The notes: generated from the sequence alone by a model not told the origin. Numbered from the stretch's first letter, positions 26,234 to 35,268 are shown. The stretch: 64,000 nt of DNA from Nocardia ninae NBRC 108245 (GCF_007990755.1 NZ_BJXA01000034.1:1-64000); one strand, 5' to 3'. Translations and numbers: made by a program.

Positions 26234-27451
26234 TCATGACACGAAGCGCGGTGTTCCGGCCCGCGCCCCCGAAACGATCTGCACGATGGCCAGCACCACC
26301 AGCAACACCAGCACAGCGGTCCAGGCATGGGTCAGATCGTGCAGCGCACCGGCCAGCACCGGACCGACCGCGCACAGCGCGAACCCGGCGATCTGACTCA
26401 TCGCAGTCAGCTTCGCGGTCGTCTGCGCATCACGCGCCCGCAGCAGCGGTAAGGAATACCCGATCGCGGTGCCCGCCCCCAACCCCGCACCGAGCAGAAT
26501 CATCCATACGATCGCCCCGCCGGTCGGCGAAATCAACAGTCCCACAAAGGAGATGGCCAACACCGCACCGGTCGATGTCGCAGCCCAGACCTGCCGTTCG
26601 CTCCGGTTCACCACAATGGACATGGCCAGTGCCGAGGGAACGGCAACCAGATTGGCCACCGAGAGCATGCCGCCCGCCCATGAAGCGTCCATGCCCGCAT
26701 CCACGAGAATCGTTGGCAGCCAAGCGGACACGGTGTAGAACAGCAACGCCGGCATGGCGAAGAAGATTGTCACCGCCCAGGCCAGCGGCTGCAACCACAA
26801 GCTGCGCGGCGCGCCCTCGGCCGCGGGACCGGCACCGACATCGCTGCGGACGCGCAACTGAGGCAGCCACACCAGCCACGCGACGACAACGGGCACCGCC
26901 CACAGCCCCAGCGTCGCACGCCAGCCGAGGCCGGTGGCGTCCTGTAGCGGCAGCGTGATTCCGGAGGCCGCGGCCGCCCCGGTGTACAGGGACATGGTGT
27001 AGAGCCCGGTCAGCAGTCCGACATGCCCGGGGTGATCGCGCTTGATCGCAGCTGGAACCAGCACGTTGCCCACGGTGATGGCAAGGCCGATGATCGCGGT
27101 CCCGGCGAACAGCGCCACCACGCCGGGCAGCAGCCGAATCCCGAAGCCCGCCAGCAACACCAGCAGCGCGAAGCCGATCGTGCGGTTGAGCCCCAGCTCG
27201 CGCCCGATCCGCGGCGTAAGGCCGGAAAAGCCCACCCAGCAGGCGATCGGCACCGCCACCAGCAGGCTGGCCACGGTGCTGTTGAATCCCTCCTGCTGCT
27301 GCACCTGCGGCATCAGCGTCGCGATCGCCGTGATGGGCGGCCGCAGATTCAACGCGACCAGCGAGACGCCGACCGCCACCAACCAGATCGGCACCGCCAC
27401 AGCGGATTTGGCCGCGTGCGCCGTAGTGCCATCCTCTGCTTCGGCCCTCAC
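26234..27451 (-). CDS. MFS transporter, CynX/NimT type, last gene of the hydrazine operon
   Basis: 405 aa with about twelve membrane segments, starting IWLVAVGVSLVALNLRPPITAIATLMPQVQQQ, the typical first helix of the CynX/NimT subfamily (cited to show the NLRPxITxxGPL-like motif). The GTG at 27449-27451 overlaps the stop of the AurF-like gene in GTGA, so it is coupled to the operon. Other helices include LNRTIGFALLVLLAGFGIRLLP and SLWLQPLAWAVTIFFAMPALLFY. It is the likely exporter or self-protection pump for the cluster product. The end is 54 bases from the convergent hydrolase gene. Transport direction and substrate are inferred from position. Confidence 0.87.
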   Translation of the reverse strand: MRAEAEDGTTAHAAKSAVAVPIWLVAVGVSLVALNLRPPITAIATLMPQVQQQEGFNSTVASLLVAVPIACWVGFSGLTPRIGRELGLNRTIGFALLVLLAGFGIRLLPGVVALFAGTAIIGLAITVGNVLVPAAIKRDHPGHVGLLTGLYTMSLYTGAAAASGITLPLQDATGLGWRATLGLWAVPVVVAWLVWLPQLRVRSDVGAGPAAEGAPRSLWLQPLAWAVTIFFAMPALLFYTVSAWLPTILVDAGMDASWAGGMLSVANLVAVPSALAMSIVVNRSERQVWAATSTGAVLAISFVGLLISPTGGAIVWMILLGAGLGAGTAIGYSLPLLRARDAQTTAKLTAMSQIAGFALCAVGPVLAGALHDLTHAWTAVLVLLVVLAIVQIVSGARAGTPRFVS

Positions 27452-28452
27452 TGTCCCTCGATCGTCACCGTGGACCAGTCGAACGTGAGCTCCTCGAGAA
27501 TGTCCAGCTCGCTGCAGAACTTGTGCAGCCCACTGAAATTGGACAGCAGCCGCTTGGTCGACGTGTCGTGCTCGACCTCCCGCAGCATCTCGTGCCCGCC
27601 CTCCACACCGACCAGATCGACGATGCGATGCCAGGTGGGGAAGTTGTTCGCGGCGAACGCCTCCAGCCCGTCGACCATCGCCTCCCGGAACAGCGCGCGC
27701 TGCGCCGGACCGAGCCGGTGGTAGACGGCCTTGGCGACCTCGTCGGCGATCGAGGAGTGGCAGTACTCGTCGCGGTTGTGCATGGTCGCGGTGACTTTGT
27801 TGATCGGCTGGATCTCGTCGTCCTCGGCGATCAGGTCGAGGTAGGAGTTGATCGAGATCTCGGCGACCGTGGCGAAGGCGAGGGCGCTGAGCTCGCGCTG
27901 CCAACCCTGCTCGCTCCGTGCCATGCGCTGGCGGAGCCGAGCGGCCTTGTGCCCGAGCGGTAGTGCCGTCTCGGGCATCCGCCAGCCGCGGCGGCGCCGC
28001 ATCACCGAACTCGCATTGAGATGCATGAGGGTGTGGTACTGCTCGTCGAGCATCGCCTGCGTCATGGCGGTGGTCAGCATGTCCATGTCGAGGCCGGTGT
28101 CGAAGGTGTCCTCGATGACCAGGGCGAAGGTCGGATTCACCACGTGCTGCTCGGTGTCCATGATGTGTTTGTTGAAAGCCACCCAGCCCCAGCCGAGCAT
28201 CCGCGCCTTGATGTCGGGGTCCAGCGCACGGTAGGTCGGATGCTCCCGGAACGGGACCAGACCCTCCGGATAATCGGGGCGGGCGGGTTCGAACAGCTCG
28301 TCGAGGTCGGGCTCGGGGCGCTTCACCATCGCGCGCCGATGCCAGTTACCGGTGAGCCTGCTGATCACCGCGTTCTCGACCGGGTCGTCGGGGTCGTGCT
28401 CCGGTAGCGACGGCATGGCAGGACCGCCTCCGGGATATTGCGGCAATGTCAC
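27448..28452 (-). CDS. AurF-type di-iron N-oxygenase
   Basis: 334 aa, GTG at 28450-28452 with GGAGGG seven bases upstream inside the PKS end. All seven iron ligands of AurF (p-aminobenzoate N-oxygenase) appear with near-identical numbering: Glu101 (TEQHVV), Glu137 and His140 (MLDEQYH), Glu198 (TVAEIS), His225, Glu229 and His232 (HNRDEYCH). The family (AurF, CmlI, AzoC) oxidises arylamines to hydroxylamine, nitroso, nitro or azoxy products. No arylamine synthesis gene is nearby, so in this operon the likely substrate nitrogen is that of the hydrazine unit. That would be a new use of the fold and is inference. Coupled to the exporter gene. Confidence 0.9.
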   Translation of the reverse strand: MTLPQYPGGGPAMPSLPEHDPDDPVENAVISRLTGNWHRRAMVKRPEPDLDELFEPARPDYPEGLVPFREHPTYRALDPDIKARMLGWGWVAFNKHIMDTEQHVVNPTFALVIEDTFDTGLDMDMLTTAMTQAMLDEQYHTLMHLNASSVMRRRRGWRMPETALPLGHKAARLRQRMARSEQGWQRELSALAFATVAEISINSYLDLIAEDDEIQPINKVTATMHNRDEYCHSSIADEVAKAVYHRLGPAQRALFREAMVDGLEAFAANNFPTWHRIVDLVGVEGGHEMLREVEHDTSTKRLLSNFSGLHKFCSELDILEELTFDWSTVTIEGQ

Positions 28453-28454
28453 GG

Positions 28455-31400
28455 CTATCCCTCCATTTCTCTCCGGTCACCCGCATCCGGGTGGTCAGCG
28501 ATGATCGCCTCGGCGAGGTCTTCGACGCTGGCGGCGAGCACCGCGCTCGACGAAATCTCGGTTCCCCACCGTTGTTCCAGCCTGGCACGTATCTCGACGG
28601 CGGCCAGCGAGTCACACCCGACGTCGCGCAATGGCCGCCGACGCGGAATCCGTTGCGCCGGAAGGCCGAGTACCGCGCCGAGTTCGGCGGTCAGGGTGTC
28701 CAGCAGGCCGCCACCGTCCGGGACTTCCGGTGCCGGTGGGGCAGGCTGCGCGTAGACCGGTGTGTCCGCTACCGACTCGGCAGGAGTGAACCAGGTACGG
28801 CGCCGTTGCCACGGGTAGGTGGGCATCTCGTCCGGAATGCTGAACGTCGGATAGATCGCGGACCAGTCCGGATCGACACCGGCGGTGTAGAGGCGGGCGA
28901 CGATTTCCGCGAGGCGAGCGGTTTCGGAGGTGTCCCTGCGTAATCCGGCCACCGCCGTACCGGAGGTACTGTCGGCGAGGCATTGCTCGATGGCCTGCAC
29001 CAGCACCGAATGCGGGCTGATCTCGAGGAAAACTGTTGGTCCCAGCGCATTCTCGGCGGCGATCGCGTCGGCGAACCGAACGGTGGACCGCAGGTTGTCG
29101 GCCCAGTACCGCGCGTCGAGATCAGGGCCGGACATGCGCTCACCGGTGACGGTGGACCTGAGCGGCACAGCCACCGGTTCGGCCCGCATCCCGGCGAGCG
29201 CGGTGATCAGCCGCGGTTGCAGCGGATCCATGAACCGGCTGTGCGAGGCGAAGTTGATCCGCACCCGCCCGGCACGCACCCCGGTGTCGCGCAGTTCGGC
29301 GAGTAACCCATCCAGCGCGTCACTTTCGCCGGACAGCACGGTCAGCCGCGGGCTGTTGCGCGCGGCCACCACGAGCCGGTCGCCGTAGCGCGCGGCCGCC
29401 GCCTGTGCCTCGTCGGCAGGCATTGCCACGGCGATCATGCCACCCAGGCCGTCCGCCTGCGACGTGAGTTCGCCTCGGCGACAGATGAGTTCGGCCGCCG
29501 CGCGCAGATCGATGGCCCCGGCGACCGTGGCTGCGGCCACCTCACCGAAGCTGTGCCCGATGACCACAGCGGGCTCGATGCCCCAGGAGCGCCAATGTTG
29601 TGCCAACGCGACCTGCATGGCCCACACGGCCGGTTGGATCACCGCGGTCTTCGCCAGCTCCGCCCCGTCGTCGTCGGCGAGCACCTTCAACAGTGACCAA
29701 CCGGCCGCGGAGTGGATTGCCGCGTCGCAGCTCTCGATCGTGGTGCGGAAGGCGGCCGAGCTGTTCAGCAGCTCGCGGCCCATGCCGACCCACTGGCTGC
29801 CGTGCCCGGGGAAGACGAAGGCGACGCGGACTCCGCCGGTCGGCCGTTGCGTGAGCTCATCGGGAAGTTGGGCGCGTAACGCCTCGGCCAGCCCGTCACC
29901 GTCGAGCGCGGCCACCGCGGTCCGCCATTCGTGATGTGCTCGACCGCGCGCGGCGACGGCACACACCCGCCGCGCCGTGACCGGGTCCTCGCCGTCGAGC
30001 CGGTCCGCGTAGGCGGCTGTAAGCGCCTGTGCCGCATCACGATCGCGCGCAGACAGGGGCAGCACCAAGGGCTGCGGCTCGTCATCGCCGTCCGGTGTCG
30101 AATCGACAGGCGGCGCGGTGAGCACGACGTGCACGTTGGTGCCGGACAGGCCGAACGACGTGACACCGGCGACTGGAGTCGAATCCTCTTGCCACGCAAC
30201 AGGTTCAGTCGGCATCAACAGCGGCGTGTCCGGCTCGAGCAGCACCGGATGTGGCTCGGTCAGCAGCGGATTCGCCGGAACCAGCCGATGATGCAGGCTC
30301 AGCACCGTTTTGATGAATCCCGAGATGCCGGCTGCCCCTTCGGGGTGGCCGATATTGGTCTTCACCGAGCCGACCAGGCAGGGCCGCCCCGCCGGCCGCG
30401 TTCCGGCGAACACTCGGGACAGCGCCCGCAACTCGATGGCGTCACCGGTATTGGTGCCGGTGCCATGGGCTTCCACATAATCCACCGCAGCCGGATCGAT
30501 CCCCGCACGGTCCAGTGCGTCGCGCAGCAGCCGTTCCTGGGCCTCCTGGGCCGGGGCCACCAGCGAACCACCGCCGCTGCCGTCGTTATTGCTCGCACTG
30601 CCCGCGATCACCGCATAGACGCGATCTCCGTCGGCGCGGGCCTGCGCCAACGGTTTGAGCACCACCACGCCGACTCCTTCGGAGCGGACGAAGCCGTCAC
30701 CGCTGGCGTCGCCGAACCGGCAGCGACCCCGCCGCGACATCAACCCGACCTGCTCGTAGATGGCGGCCAGTTCGGGCAGCAGCACCAGATTCGCCCCGGC
30801 GGCCAGTGCCAGGTCCGAATCCCCGAGTTGCAAGCTCTGCCAGGCTAAATGCACCGCGGTGAGCGACGACGAGCACGCCGTGTCGACCGAGACGCTGGGG
30901 CCACGCAGGTCCAGCGCGAACGAGATGCGGCCGGACAGGAACGAGGGCAGCCCGCCGCCGGTCAGCGCGTGCAGGTCGAGTGCACTCTGCCGGGCCTGCA
31001 ATTCCCAATAGTCCCGGCCCATCTGCCCGACGAACACGCCGGTGCGCGTGCCTGCCAGCGCGGTCGGCGGAATCCCGGCGTCCTCCAAGGCCTCCCAGGC
31101 CACCTCCAGCAGCAGCCGCTGCTGCGGGTCCATCCGGTCGGCCTCTCGGGGCGAGATACCGAAGAAGGCGGCGTCGAAACCCTCGACGTCGTCGAGGAAT
31201 CCGCCGAAGCGGCGAAATCCGGACGGCACCGCGGGCAGCCGGCCGAACACGGCGGGGTGCTCGGTGCGCCGCTCCGGTACCTCGGTCACCGCGTCCACGC
31301 CGTCGACGAGCAGCCGCCAGAGTGCTTGCGGGTCATCGGCTCCCGGCAAGCGGCAGCCGATGCCGACGACGGCCACCGGTTCGATGCGCCCGCGTCGGAC

Positions 31401-32174
31401 GGGCTCCGGGACAGCGGCCGAACGTGGCCGGTCGACCGGCGGCAGGAAGCGGCGCAGCTCGGCGGTGACCATCCTGGTCAGCTCGCGGCGATGGGTCCGG
31501 ACGAAGAAATGGCCGCCCGACAATACGCGCGTCCGTACGGCCCCATCGGTGAGTTCACCCCATGCGTCGGCATCGTCCGGTGCCGCCAGGGTGTCGTCCC
31601 GGCCGCTGAACACCACGATCGGGCACTCCACCGGCGCGGCGGACCGATGTTGGTAGGTGGAGAACATCGTGACGTCCGCGCGCAACGCGGGCAGCGCCGC
31701 GCGCAGCAGATCGCGCTCATCGCGCAATTCGGCTGGGGTGCCGCCCATCTCGAAGATCCGGTCGAGCAGCTCGTCGTCGGGCAGTTCGTGCATGGGGTCT
31801 TGGGTGAGCCGGTGCGCTGCGGCCAGACCCGCCACCAGCAGGCCGACCGGGGCGGGTGCGCCGGCGCGGTGCAGCCGCAGCGCCACCTGGTATGCCAGCA
31901 GGCCGCCCAGGCTGTGCCCGAACAGCGCGAAGGGCGCGTCGAGATGCGGACGGAGCGCGTCGACGACCGCGTCGGCCAAGGCGTCCAGATCGGCCAGCGG
32001 CGGCTCGCCCGCGCGTTCCTCCCGTCCGGGCAGCAGTACCGGCAGCACGTCGACCCAACCCGGCAGCTCTTGATGCCAGCCACGGAAAACCGATGCGCCG
32101 CCGCCGGAATGCGGGAAGCAGAACAGCCGCACCCGCGCCGAGCGGCGGGGCGGCCGCGACAGGAACGCACTCAT
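28455..32174 (-). CDS. Type I PKS module with N-terminal thioesterase (TE-KS-AT-ACP)
   Basis: 1239 aa. Domains in order: thioesterase of type II class (about 15-245; FCFPHSGGG, Ser88 in GHSLGG, His222 in GGHFF); ketosynthase (265-690; Cys434 in DTACSSS, His570 in EAHGTGT, His610 in NIGHPEG); acyltransferase (785-1085; FPGHGSQW, Ser874 in GHSFGE, specificity motif FASH at 975-978); ACP (1155-1225; Ser1189 in GCDSLAA). KR, DH and ER are absent, so one condensation would leave a beta-keto group. FASH resembles the YASH motif of methylmalonyl-specific domains, but this is not decisive. A TE placed before the KS is unusual. ATG start overlaps the stop of the dehydrogenase-like gene. Likely extends a carrier-bound hydrazine-derived starter once. 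Confidence 0.95.
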   Translation of the reverse strand: MSAFLSRPPRRSARVRLFCFPHSGGGASVFRGWHQELPGWVDVLPVLLPGREERAGEPPLADLDALADAVVDALRPHLDAPFALFGHSLGGLLAYQVALRLHRAGAPAPVGLLVAGLAAAHRLTQDPMHELPDDELLDRIFEMGGTPAELRDERDLLRAALPALRADVTMFSTYQHRSAAPVECPIVVFSGRDDTLAAPDDADAWGELTDGAVRTRVLSGGHFFVRTHRRELTRMVTAELRRFLPPVDRPRSAAVPEPVRRGRIEPVAVVGIGCRLPGADDPQALWRLLVDGVDAVTEVPERRTEHPAVFGRLPAVPSGFRRFGGFLDDVEGFDAAFFGISPREADRMDPQQRLLLEVAWEALEDAGIPPTALAGTRTGVFVGQMGRDYWELQARQSALDLHALTGGGLPSFLSGRISFALDLRGPSVSVDTACSSSLTAVHLAWQSLQLGDSDLALAAGANLVLLPELAAIYEQVGLMSRRGRCRFGDASGDGFVRSEGVGVVVLKPLAQARADGDRVYAVIAGSASNNDGSGGGSLVAPAQEAQERLLRDALDRAGIDPAAVDYVEAHGTGTNTGDAIELRALSRVFAGTRPAGRPCLVGSVKTNIGHPEGAAGISGFIKTVLSLHHRLVPANPLLTEPHPVLLEPDTPLLMPTEPVAWQEDSTPVAGVTSFGLSGTNVHVVLTAPPVDSTPDGDDEPQPLVLPLSARDRDAAQALTAAYADRLDGEDPVTARRVCAVAARGRAHHEWRTAVAALDGDGLAEALRAQLPDELTQRPTGGVRVAFVFPGHGSQWVGMGRELLNSSAAFRTTIESCDAAIHSAAGWSLLKVLADDDGAELAKTAVIQPAVWAMQVALAQHWRSWGIEPAVVIGHSFGEVAAATVAGAIDLRAAAELICRRGELTSQADGLGGMIAVAMPADEAQAAAARYGDRLVVAARNSPRLTVLSGESDALDGLLAELRDTGVRAGRVRINFASHSRFMDPLQPRLITALAGMRAEPVAVPLRSTVTGERMSGPDLDARYWADNLRSTVRFADAIAAENALGPTVFLEISPHSVLVQAIEQCLADSTSGTAVAGLRRDTSETARLAEIVARLYTAGVDPDWSAIYPTFSIPDEMPTYPWQRRRTWFTPAESVADTPVYAQPAPPAPEVPDGGGLLDTLTAELGAVLGLPAQRIPRRRPLRDVGCDSLAAVEIRARLEQRWGTEISSSAVLAASVEDLAEAIIADHPDAGDRREMEG

Positions 32175-33346
32175 TTCGCCCGCCCCCGGCCGCCCAGCGA
32201 GCCCGCGATGATCAGCTTCTGCACCTCGGAGGTGCCCTCGTAGATCCGCAGTGACCGGATCTGCCGGTACAGCCGCTCCGGCACGCTGTCGGCGACCAGT
32301 CCCGCGGCACCGAAGACCTGCACGCAGGCGTCCACGATGTGTTGCGCGTGTTCGGTGGCGTACAGCTTGGCGATGCTGGAGTGTTTCGCCGCCGCCGGAT
32401 CGCCGCGGTCGGCCTCCCAGGCGGCGCGGGCCACCAGCAAGGCCGCGGCGTTCAGCTCCACCTCGATCTCCGCGAACGTCGCCTTCACCAGTTGCAGGTC
32501 GAACTGCCGGCCGCCGTACATCGACCGGTTCTTCGCGTGGGTCAGCGCGGCGTCGGTGGCCCGGCGCGCGAACCCGATTGCCGCGGCGCCCACGGTCATT
32601 CGAAACCGTTCGAGTACCTCCATCGCGATCACGAAACCGCCGCCAGGTCTGCCGAGCACGCTGTCGTGCGGCAGATGGCAGTCCACGAACTCGAGACCGG
32701 CGAAGGATCGGGGAGCGATCAGCGGAACTCGTTGCCCCACCGTCAGTCCCGGGGTGTTCGCGGGCACCAGGAACGCCGTCAAGCCCAGTGCGCCCGGACC
32801 CTCGCCGGTTCGCGCGATGACGCAGAACAGGTCTGCGATACCGCCGTTGGCGATCCAGGCCTTCTTACCGTTCAGCACATAGCCGTCGGCAACCCGCTCG
32901 GCACGCAAGCCGATCGCGGCGACGTCCGAGCCGACCTCCGGTTCGGAGATGGCGAACGCGCCGCACAGGGTGCCTTTCGCCATCGGCGCCAGATACCGCC
33001 GCTGCTGTTCTTCGTTGCCGTGCCGCACGATCGGCGTCGCGGCCAGGGCCTGGATCGAGAAGGCGAAGTCGGCGAGATCGTCGGCGTAGGCCAGCGCCTC
33101 GCGCAGCAGGCACAGTGAGCGGCAGTCGCCTGCCGCCAGGCCCGCGGGCCCCGCAGCGGGATCCAGCGCCGCCAGCCAGCCGTGTTCGCCCAGTGCCCGC
33201 AGAATCCGCAGCCCGGTCGCATCGGGATCGGCCGGGTCGTCCCACAGCTCGCTGTGCTCGGCGCACCAGCTCTCGATCTGCCTCGCGCGCTCTACATGTC
33301 GCGGCTCGTAGAAGGGGAGGGCGAGGATGCCCGCATCGAAGCTCAT
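32171..33346 (-). CDS. Acyl-CoA dehydrogenase-family oxidase
   Basis: 391 aa flavoprotein. ATG at 33344-33346 overlaps the upstream stop by four bases. Family features: GAFAISEPEVGSDVAAIGLRAE (FAD-binding loop, about 133), YVLNGKKAWIANGGIADLF, RFRMTVGAAAIGFARRATDAAL, and the C-terminal IYEGTSEVQKLIIA in which the Glu of EGTSE is the usual catalytic base. In hydrazinoacetate pathways a relative acts on the carrier-bound acyl hydrazine and removes two hydrogens to give a hydrazone or azo group. That is the probable role here, by context. Otherwise it could desaturate a polyketide chain. Confidence 0.92.
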   Translation of the reverse strand: MSFDAGILALPFYEPRHVERARQIESWCAEHSELWDDPADPDATGLRILRALGEHGWLAALDPAAGPAGLAAGDCRSLCLLREALAYADDLADFAFSIQALAATPIVRHGNEEQQRRYLAPMAKGTLCGAFAISEPEVGSDVAAIGLRAERVADGYVLNGKKAWIANGGIADLFCVIARTGEGPGALGLTAFLVPANTPGLTVGQRVPLIAPRSFAGLEFVDCHLPHDSVLGRPGGGFVIAMEVLERFRMTVGAAAIGFARRATDAALTHAKNRSMYGGRQFDLQLVKATFAEIEVELNAAALLVARAAWEADRGDPAAAKHSSIAKLYATEHAQHIVDACVQVFGAAGLVADSVPERLYRQIRSLRIYEGTSEVQKLIIAGSLGGRGRAK

Positions 33347-34395
33347 CGTTGCTCCTGGGACAGCGTGAAGATTTCGGTGGCGTGCGCCGCGGGGTCGCCC
33401 GGCCGCAGGTACAGCCGGCCGCGACCCGGACAGAGCACGACGGCGGCGACGGTGCGCTCGCGACGGATATCGCCGTTGTCCGTGACGTTGATCGGCGGCG
33501 CGGACAGCACGGCGAAATGGTCCTCCGGATCGGCGGGCACGGTGGCGAGCCGGCTCCGGCACTGCTCGAGCCTGCGGACCGACGAATTGCGGGCGAACAC
33601 GTTGATCTCGTCCCGGGGTGCGAGGTCGGGATGCAGGAAATGATTGGTGTGCGCGGTATTCAGGCTGTACTCGACCCGGAAATCCGAGTCGAGCACCTCG
33701 ACATAGGCGGCAGTGTCCTTGTCGCACAAGACGATGTTGCGCGAACTCGCCAGCGGCAGCTTCCGCAACACGCGCACCGCTTCCTCGACGGTGCCCGCGT
33801 TGTCGAGTAGATGCCGGATGGCGAGGTAGGGCGGCACACCCGGATGCCACTGGCCGCCCAGCACGAGATTCAACCCGACCGCGAGCCCGTCGCTGTTGAG
33901 GCCGAGGTAGCCGAGCAGTCCGCCGAAACTGAGCACGAGAACGCGCCGGGACGTCCCGGCACGCACGATCTCCAGCACACTGATCTGATCGTCCAGATTG
34001 CCATTGAGATCAACGGTCTGTGCCAGCACGGGTTCGGCACCGGCCAGTGCGTACGTGGTGCAGTCTCCGGCGGTCGGAATTTTCTGGTAGCCGAGGATTT
34101 CACGGCGTAGTTGCAGCAACGCGGCCTCGTACGGGTCGATATTCGCCCCGGTGGCGAGACCGCGGATCTCTTCGGCCAGATCCGGTGTCGCAGCGGTGAT
34201 CTCGGCCAGATAGGCGTCGATCGTCGGCCGTAACTCCGCGAGTGACACCGGCTCGGGCAGGATCCGGTTCAACCGGCATAGTCCGTCGTCCAGGAAGGCC
34301 CGCAGGTCGGCGGCTCTGGCCTGGCCGTGCTGATAGCCGAGGGCGAAGGAATCCCCCTCGGCTCGGACGAACGGAGTCCGCAGGACCGCGCTCAT
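33343..34395 (-). CDS. C45-family Ntn-hydrolase/acyltransferase (isopenicillin-N acyltransferase-like)
   Basis: 350 aa. ATG at 34393-34395 overlaps the GNAT stop. The N-terminal helix region FALGYQHGQARAADLRAFLD and the segment AGDCTTYALAG with Cys112 fit the C45 family. In that family the proprotein cuts itself just before this Cys, which becomes the N-terminal nucleophile (Cys103 in fungal IAT). Further family strands are VLAQTVDLNGNLDD, GLLGYLGLNSDGLAVGLN and YLAIRHLLDNAGTVEEAV. It could remove the acyl group put on by the GNAT enzyme or transfer an acyl group to an amine. The role within the cluster is inference. Intact, no signal peptide. Confidence 0.85.
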   Translation of the reverse strand: MSAVLRTPFVRAEGDSFALGYQHGQARAADLRAFLDDGLCRLNRILPEPVSLAELRPTIDAYLAEITAATPDLAEEIRGLATGANIDPYEAALLQLRREILGYQKIPTAGDCTTYALAGAEPVLAQTVDLNGNLDDQISVLEIVRAGTSRRVLVLSFGGLLGYLGLNSDGLAVGLNLVLGGQWHPGVPPYLAIRHLLDNAGTVEEAVRVLRKLPLASSRNIVLCDKDTAAYVEVLDSDFRVEYSLNTAHTNHFLHPDLAPRDEINVFARNSSVRRLEQCRSRLATVPADPEDHFAVLSAPPINVTDNGDIRRERTVAAVVLCPGRGRLYLRPGDPAAHATEIFTLSQEQR

Positions 34396-35006
34396 TCGAC
34401 GGCGCCCGCCAACTGCACTTTCGGATATGCCGCCAATTTGCTTTTGACGCCGGGCCATTCGCCGCGCAGCACGCTGTAGAAGATGGCGTCCCGGCGACGG
34501 CCGCCGGGCATCGGATTGAAGCTGCGCAGTACACCCTCCTCGACCGCTCCGATATTGCGCAGGCCCCGGCGCGCCTGCTCGTTGAGCACGTCGGTCTTGA
34601 ACTCCACCCGTTCCGCGCCGAGCCGTTCGAAGGCGTGTTCCAGCAGTAGGTATTTCGCCCACCGGTTGAGCCCGCTGCCGCGGAAGTCCCGTCCGAGCCA
34701 GGACCAGCCGATCTCGAGCCTGCCGTCCCGCTCGGCCATGTTCCCGTAGCTCATGCTGCCCGCGGCCCGGCCGCTGGCCTTGTCCATGATGTAGAAGACC
34801 ACCCGGCGCCCGGCCAGCTGATCATCCAGTGCCGCATCGAAAAACGCGTCGAAGTCGGCTTCGGACTCCACCAGCGAGACGAAATACCGCCAGATATCCG
34901 GATCGAGCGCGATCGCGCACAAGGCCGCCCGGTCCGTCGGCTCGATCGGCCGGAGCAGGACATGGTCGTTCTCCAGCCGCGCGGGCGCCAGCTCAGCCCA
35001 TCCCAT
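34392..35006 (-). CDS. GNAT-family N-acyltransferase
   Basis: 204 aa from the ATG at 35004-35006, one base after the carrier-protein stop; a GTG at 35018 is a possible earlier start. GNAT fold: HVLLRPIEPTDRAALCAIA (first strand), RVVFYIMDKASGRAAGSMSYG, LEIGWSWLGRDFRGSGLNRWAK with the acyl-CoA pyrophosphate loop R-G-S-G-L-N, then VEFKTDVLNEQARRGLRNIG. It looks like RimJ/L-type enzymes that acylate amines. From the triacsin precedent, where to my memory a GNAT N-succinylates carrier-bound hydrazinoacetate, it may protect the distal nitrogen of the hydrazine. Acyl donor unknown. Confidence 0.87.
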   Translation of the reverse strand: MGWAELAPARLENDHVLLRPIEPTDRAALCAIALDPDIWRYFVSLVESEADFDAFFDAALDDQLAGRRVVFYIMDKASGRAAGSMSYGNMAERDGRLEIGWSWLGRDFRGSGLNRWAKYLLLEHAFERLGAERVEFKTDVLNEQARRGLRNIGAVEEGVLRSFNPMPGGRRRDAIFYSVLRGEWPGVKSKLAAYPKVQLAGAVE

Positions 35007-35007
35007 G

Positions 35008-35268
35008 TCAGACCGCACTTTCGGAGTGCCGGGACAGCGCGGCCGTCACATCGCGCAGGGTACGCATGGCAGCCACGTCCTCCTCGGTGAAGCTCGCCAG
35101 CGAGATGCCCGTGTCGTCGCAGACCGCGGTCAGGAACAGGACCTTGTTCAGCGAGGTGAGGCCGTAGTCGTCGACCATGTCGAGGTCCGGATCGAGTTCA
35201 CCGGGTGCGTTGTTCGACGCGATCACCTTCCGGAAGTTGTCGTGCACGGCCTTTTCCAGATCAGGCAT
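35008..35268 (-). CDS. Free-standing acyl/peptidyl carrier protein
   Basis: 86 aa. The phosphopantetheine site is Ser39 in YGLTSLNKV; acidic helices surround it (LEKAVHDNFRKVI, TEEDVAAMRTLRDVTAAL). ATG at 35266-35268 overlaps the ligase gene by eight bases, so ligase and carrier are made together. It should carry the unit activated by the adjacent ligase, most simply hydrazinoacetate, through acylation and oxidation before transfer to the PKS. No phosphopantetheinyl transferase gene is present in the window. Confidence 0.92.
   Translation of the reverse strand: MPDLEKAVHDNFRKVIASNNAPGELDPDLDMVDDYGLTSLNKVLFLTAVCDDTGISLASFTEEDVAAMRTLRDVTAALSRHSESAV

Noticed and set aside
30849-32243. Long plus-strand frame of 464 codons opposite the PKS gene
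   Set aside because: Its composition is Arg/Gly/Gln-rich as expected for the antisense of a GC-rich gene, and it has no family likeness, while the minus strand carries a complete PKS.
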